Shown here piece by piece: positions 5,432 through 5,979 of a DNA stretch of 5,979 nucleotides. The stretch covers positions 1 through 5,979 of the forward strand of contig JAUXGF010000201.1 in assembly GCA_030622395.1 (NCBI GenBank), written 5' to 3'. Source of the stretch: Calditrichaceae bacterium (GTDB lineage Bacteria; Calditrichota; Calditrichia; Calditrichales; Calditrichaceae). The notes beneath the pieces are model-generated. The model had not been told where the DNA came from. It did not search any database and saw only the letters and a program-made list of their open reading frames with translations. Each line of letters begins with the position of its first letter. Positions within the stretch are counted from its first letter, which is position 1. The translations under genes were made by a program, and so were the position numbers.

Positions 5432-5464
5432 ATCCCTCCTGGGCTTTCGGGAGGGATTTTTTTT
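5432..5464 (+). terminator. Rho-independent terminator of ahcY
   Basis: ATCCCTCC (5432-5439) pairs with GGAGGGAT (5450-5457), extended by a T-G wobble, around the loop GGGCTTTC. Eight T residues follow directly (5457-5464). It lies about 160 bases after the ahcY stop, so the repeat block A would be part of the ahcY transcript. Confidence 0.85.
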
Positions 5465-5487
5465 CAAGTGATTTATAATCAATTGGG

Positions 5488-5705
5488 AAGGATTGAATTA
5501 ATGAATTGATGAATTGGTGAATTGGTGAATTGATGCCTGTCCGCAATCAGGCGGGGATGGATTATTTAACTATTCATTTAGCCATTCAACCATTTAACCA
5601 TCAATCCAATATTCCAGTACTCCATCAATCCATCCTGAACATTAGGGATTCTTCTCCAAACCATTAATCCATTACTCCAGTATTCCATTACTCCAATTTT
5701 CCCCC
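5488..5705. repeat. Degenerate repeat block B, large imperfect inverted repeat
   Basis: The left part (5488-5535) repeats GAATTGATGAATTGGTG units. The middle has GATGCCT and CCTG...CAGGCGGGG. The right part (5581-5696) repeats complementary-sense units such as CCATTCAACCATTTAACCAT and ATTACTCCAGTATTCC. Left and right together form a loose, giant palindrome. Similar satellite-like intergenic repeats occur in many environmental genomes. It has no coding potential. Confidence 0.55.
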
Positions 5706-5940
5706 AATCCATTTTTTAAAATACTTTTTATATTGGAAAAATAGTAAAACTTCATTTTAATGTGATATAAAACACGCTTACCAAATAATGAAAATAATAC
5801 TTTTAAATGATCTTTTTTCATTGCTTTATTAAATCCATTAAGACAAGGTTAACAGTTATTATAAAAGGAAATCATATTCTATTAGTGAATTGTTTTTTGA
5901 TAATAAAAATATAATTAGTATCTGAATGAAAACTAGACAA
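5706..5940. other. AT-rich spacer without a supported gene
   Basis: Only frames of 25 codons or fewer occur on either strand. AAAAGGA near 5862-5868 resembles a ribosome site but no open frame follows. I see no RNA gene or convincing promoter. A gene may begin beyond the right edge. Confidence 0.4.
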
Positions 5941-5942
5941 AA

Positions 5943-5979
5943 CTGTCATTTCGCCGCGCCTGCCGGCGGGCAGGAAGCG
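5943..5979. repeat. Left part of a GTCATTTCG...GGAAGCG palindromic repeat, cut by window edge
   Basis: CTGTCATTTCG leads into a GC-rich hairpin, CCTGCC (5959-5964) with GGCAGG (5969-5974) around GGCG, then GAAGCG at the edge. This resembles the start of dispersed 'GTCATT(T/G)CG...GAAGCG...' repeats recalled from many bacterial genomes. The right part lies outside the window. Confidence 0.4.

Noticed and set aside
1..5979. CRISPR array
   Set aside because: Repeats are degenerate, short-period or palindromic; no regular repeat-spacer pattern and no cas gene.

Overview
The window looks like an AT-rich, loosely packed stretch of a bacterial chromosome, probably from an uncultivated lineage. The evidence is bacterial: Shine-Dalgarno sites, an ECF-type sigma domain, a CheY-like receiver, a Rho-independent terminator, and many intergenic palindromes and degenerate repeats of the sort common in metagenome-assembled candidate-phylum genomes. 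I cannot name a phylum from sequence alone. All confident genes are on the plus strand. They are separated by about 170-290 bases (1.1 kb before the first complete gene), so this is not a tight operon.

Layout. Bases 1-240 hold the 3' end of an extremely AT-rich gene. A miniature transposon-like element (238-459) sits exactly on its stop codon. The element has 21-base terminal inverted repeats, a probable TAATTA target duplication, and an interior that folds into a nested, multibranched structure. Bases 460-1216 carry no convincing gene but contain a GC-richer, structured-looking segment and several inverted repeats. Four complete genes follow. The first is a single-domain response-regulator receiver with Asn in place of the phospho-accepting Asp (1310-1699). 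The second is a free-standing pair of aspartokinase-type ACT domains (1988-2458). The third fuses an ECF sigma factor to a class I SAM-methyltransferase domain (2643-3842). The fourth is adenosylhomocysteinase, ahcY (4015-5271). The last 700 bases hold a terminator and repeat-rich non-coding DNA, ending in a fragment of another palindromic repeat.

The most interesting feature is the sigma-methyltransferase fusion immediately upstream of ahcY. Its C-terminal half resembles the methyltransferase-like half of ArsR-methyltransferase fusion regulators. SahR, the S-adenosylhomocysteine-responsive regulator of the SAM cycle, belongs to that group and commonly controls ahcY. Here the ArsR DNA-binding domain is replaced by an ECF sigma factor, and no anti-sigma gene is present. 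The hypothesis is a one-component sigma factor that senses SAH or SAM through its own methyltransferase-like domain and drives ahcY. The neighbouring ACT protein could link this to the aspartate-to-methionine branch, but that link is speculative.
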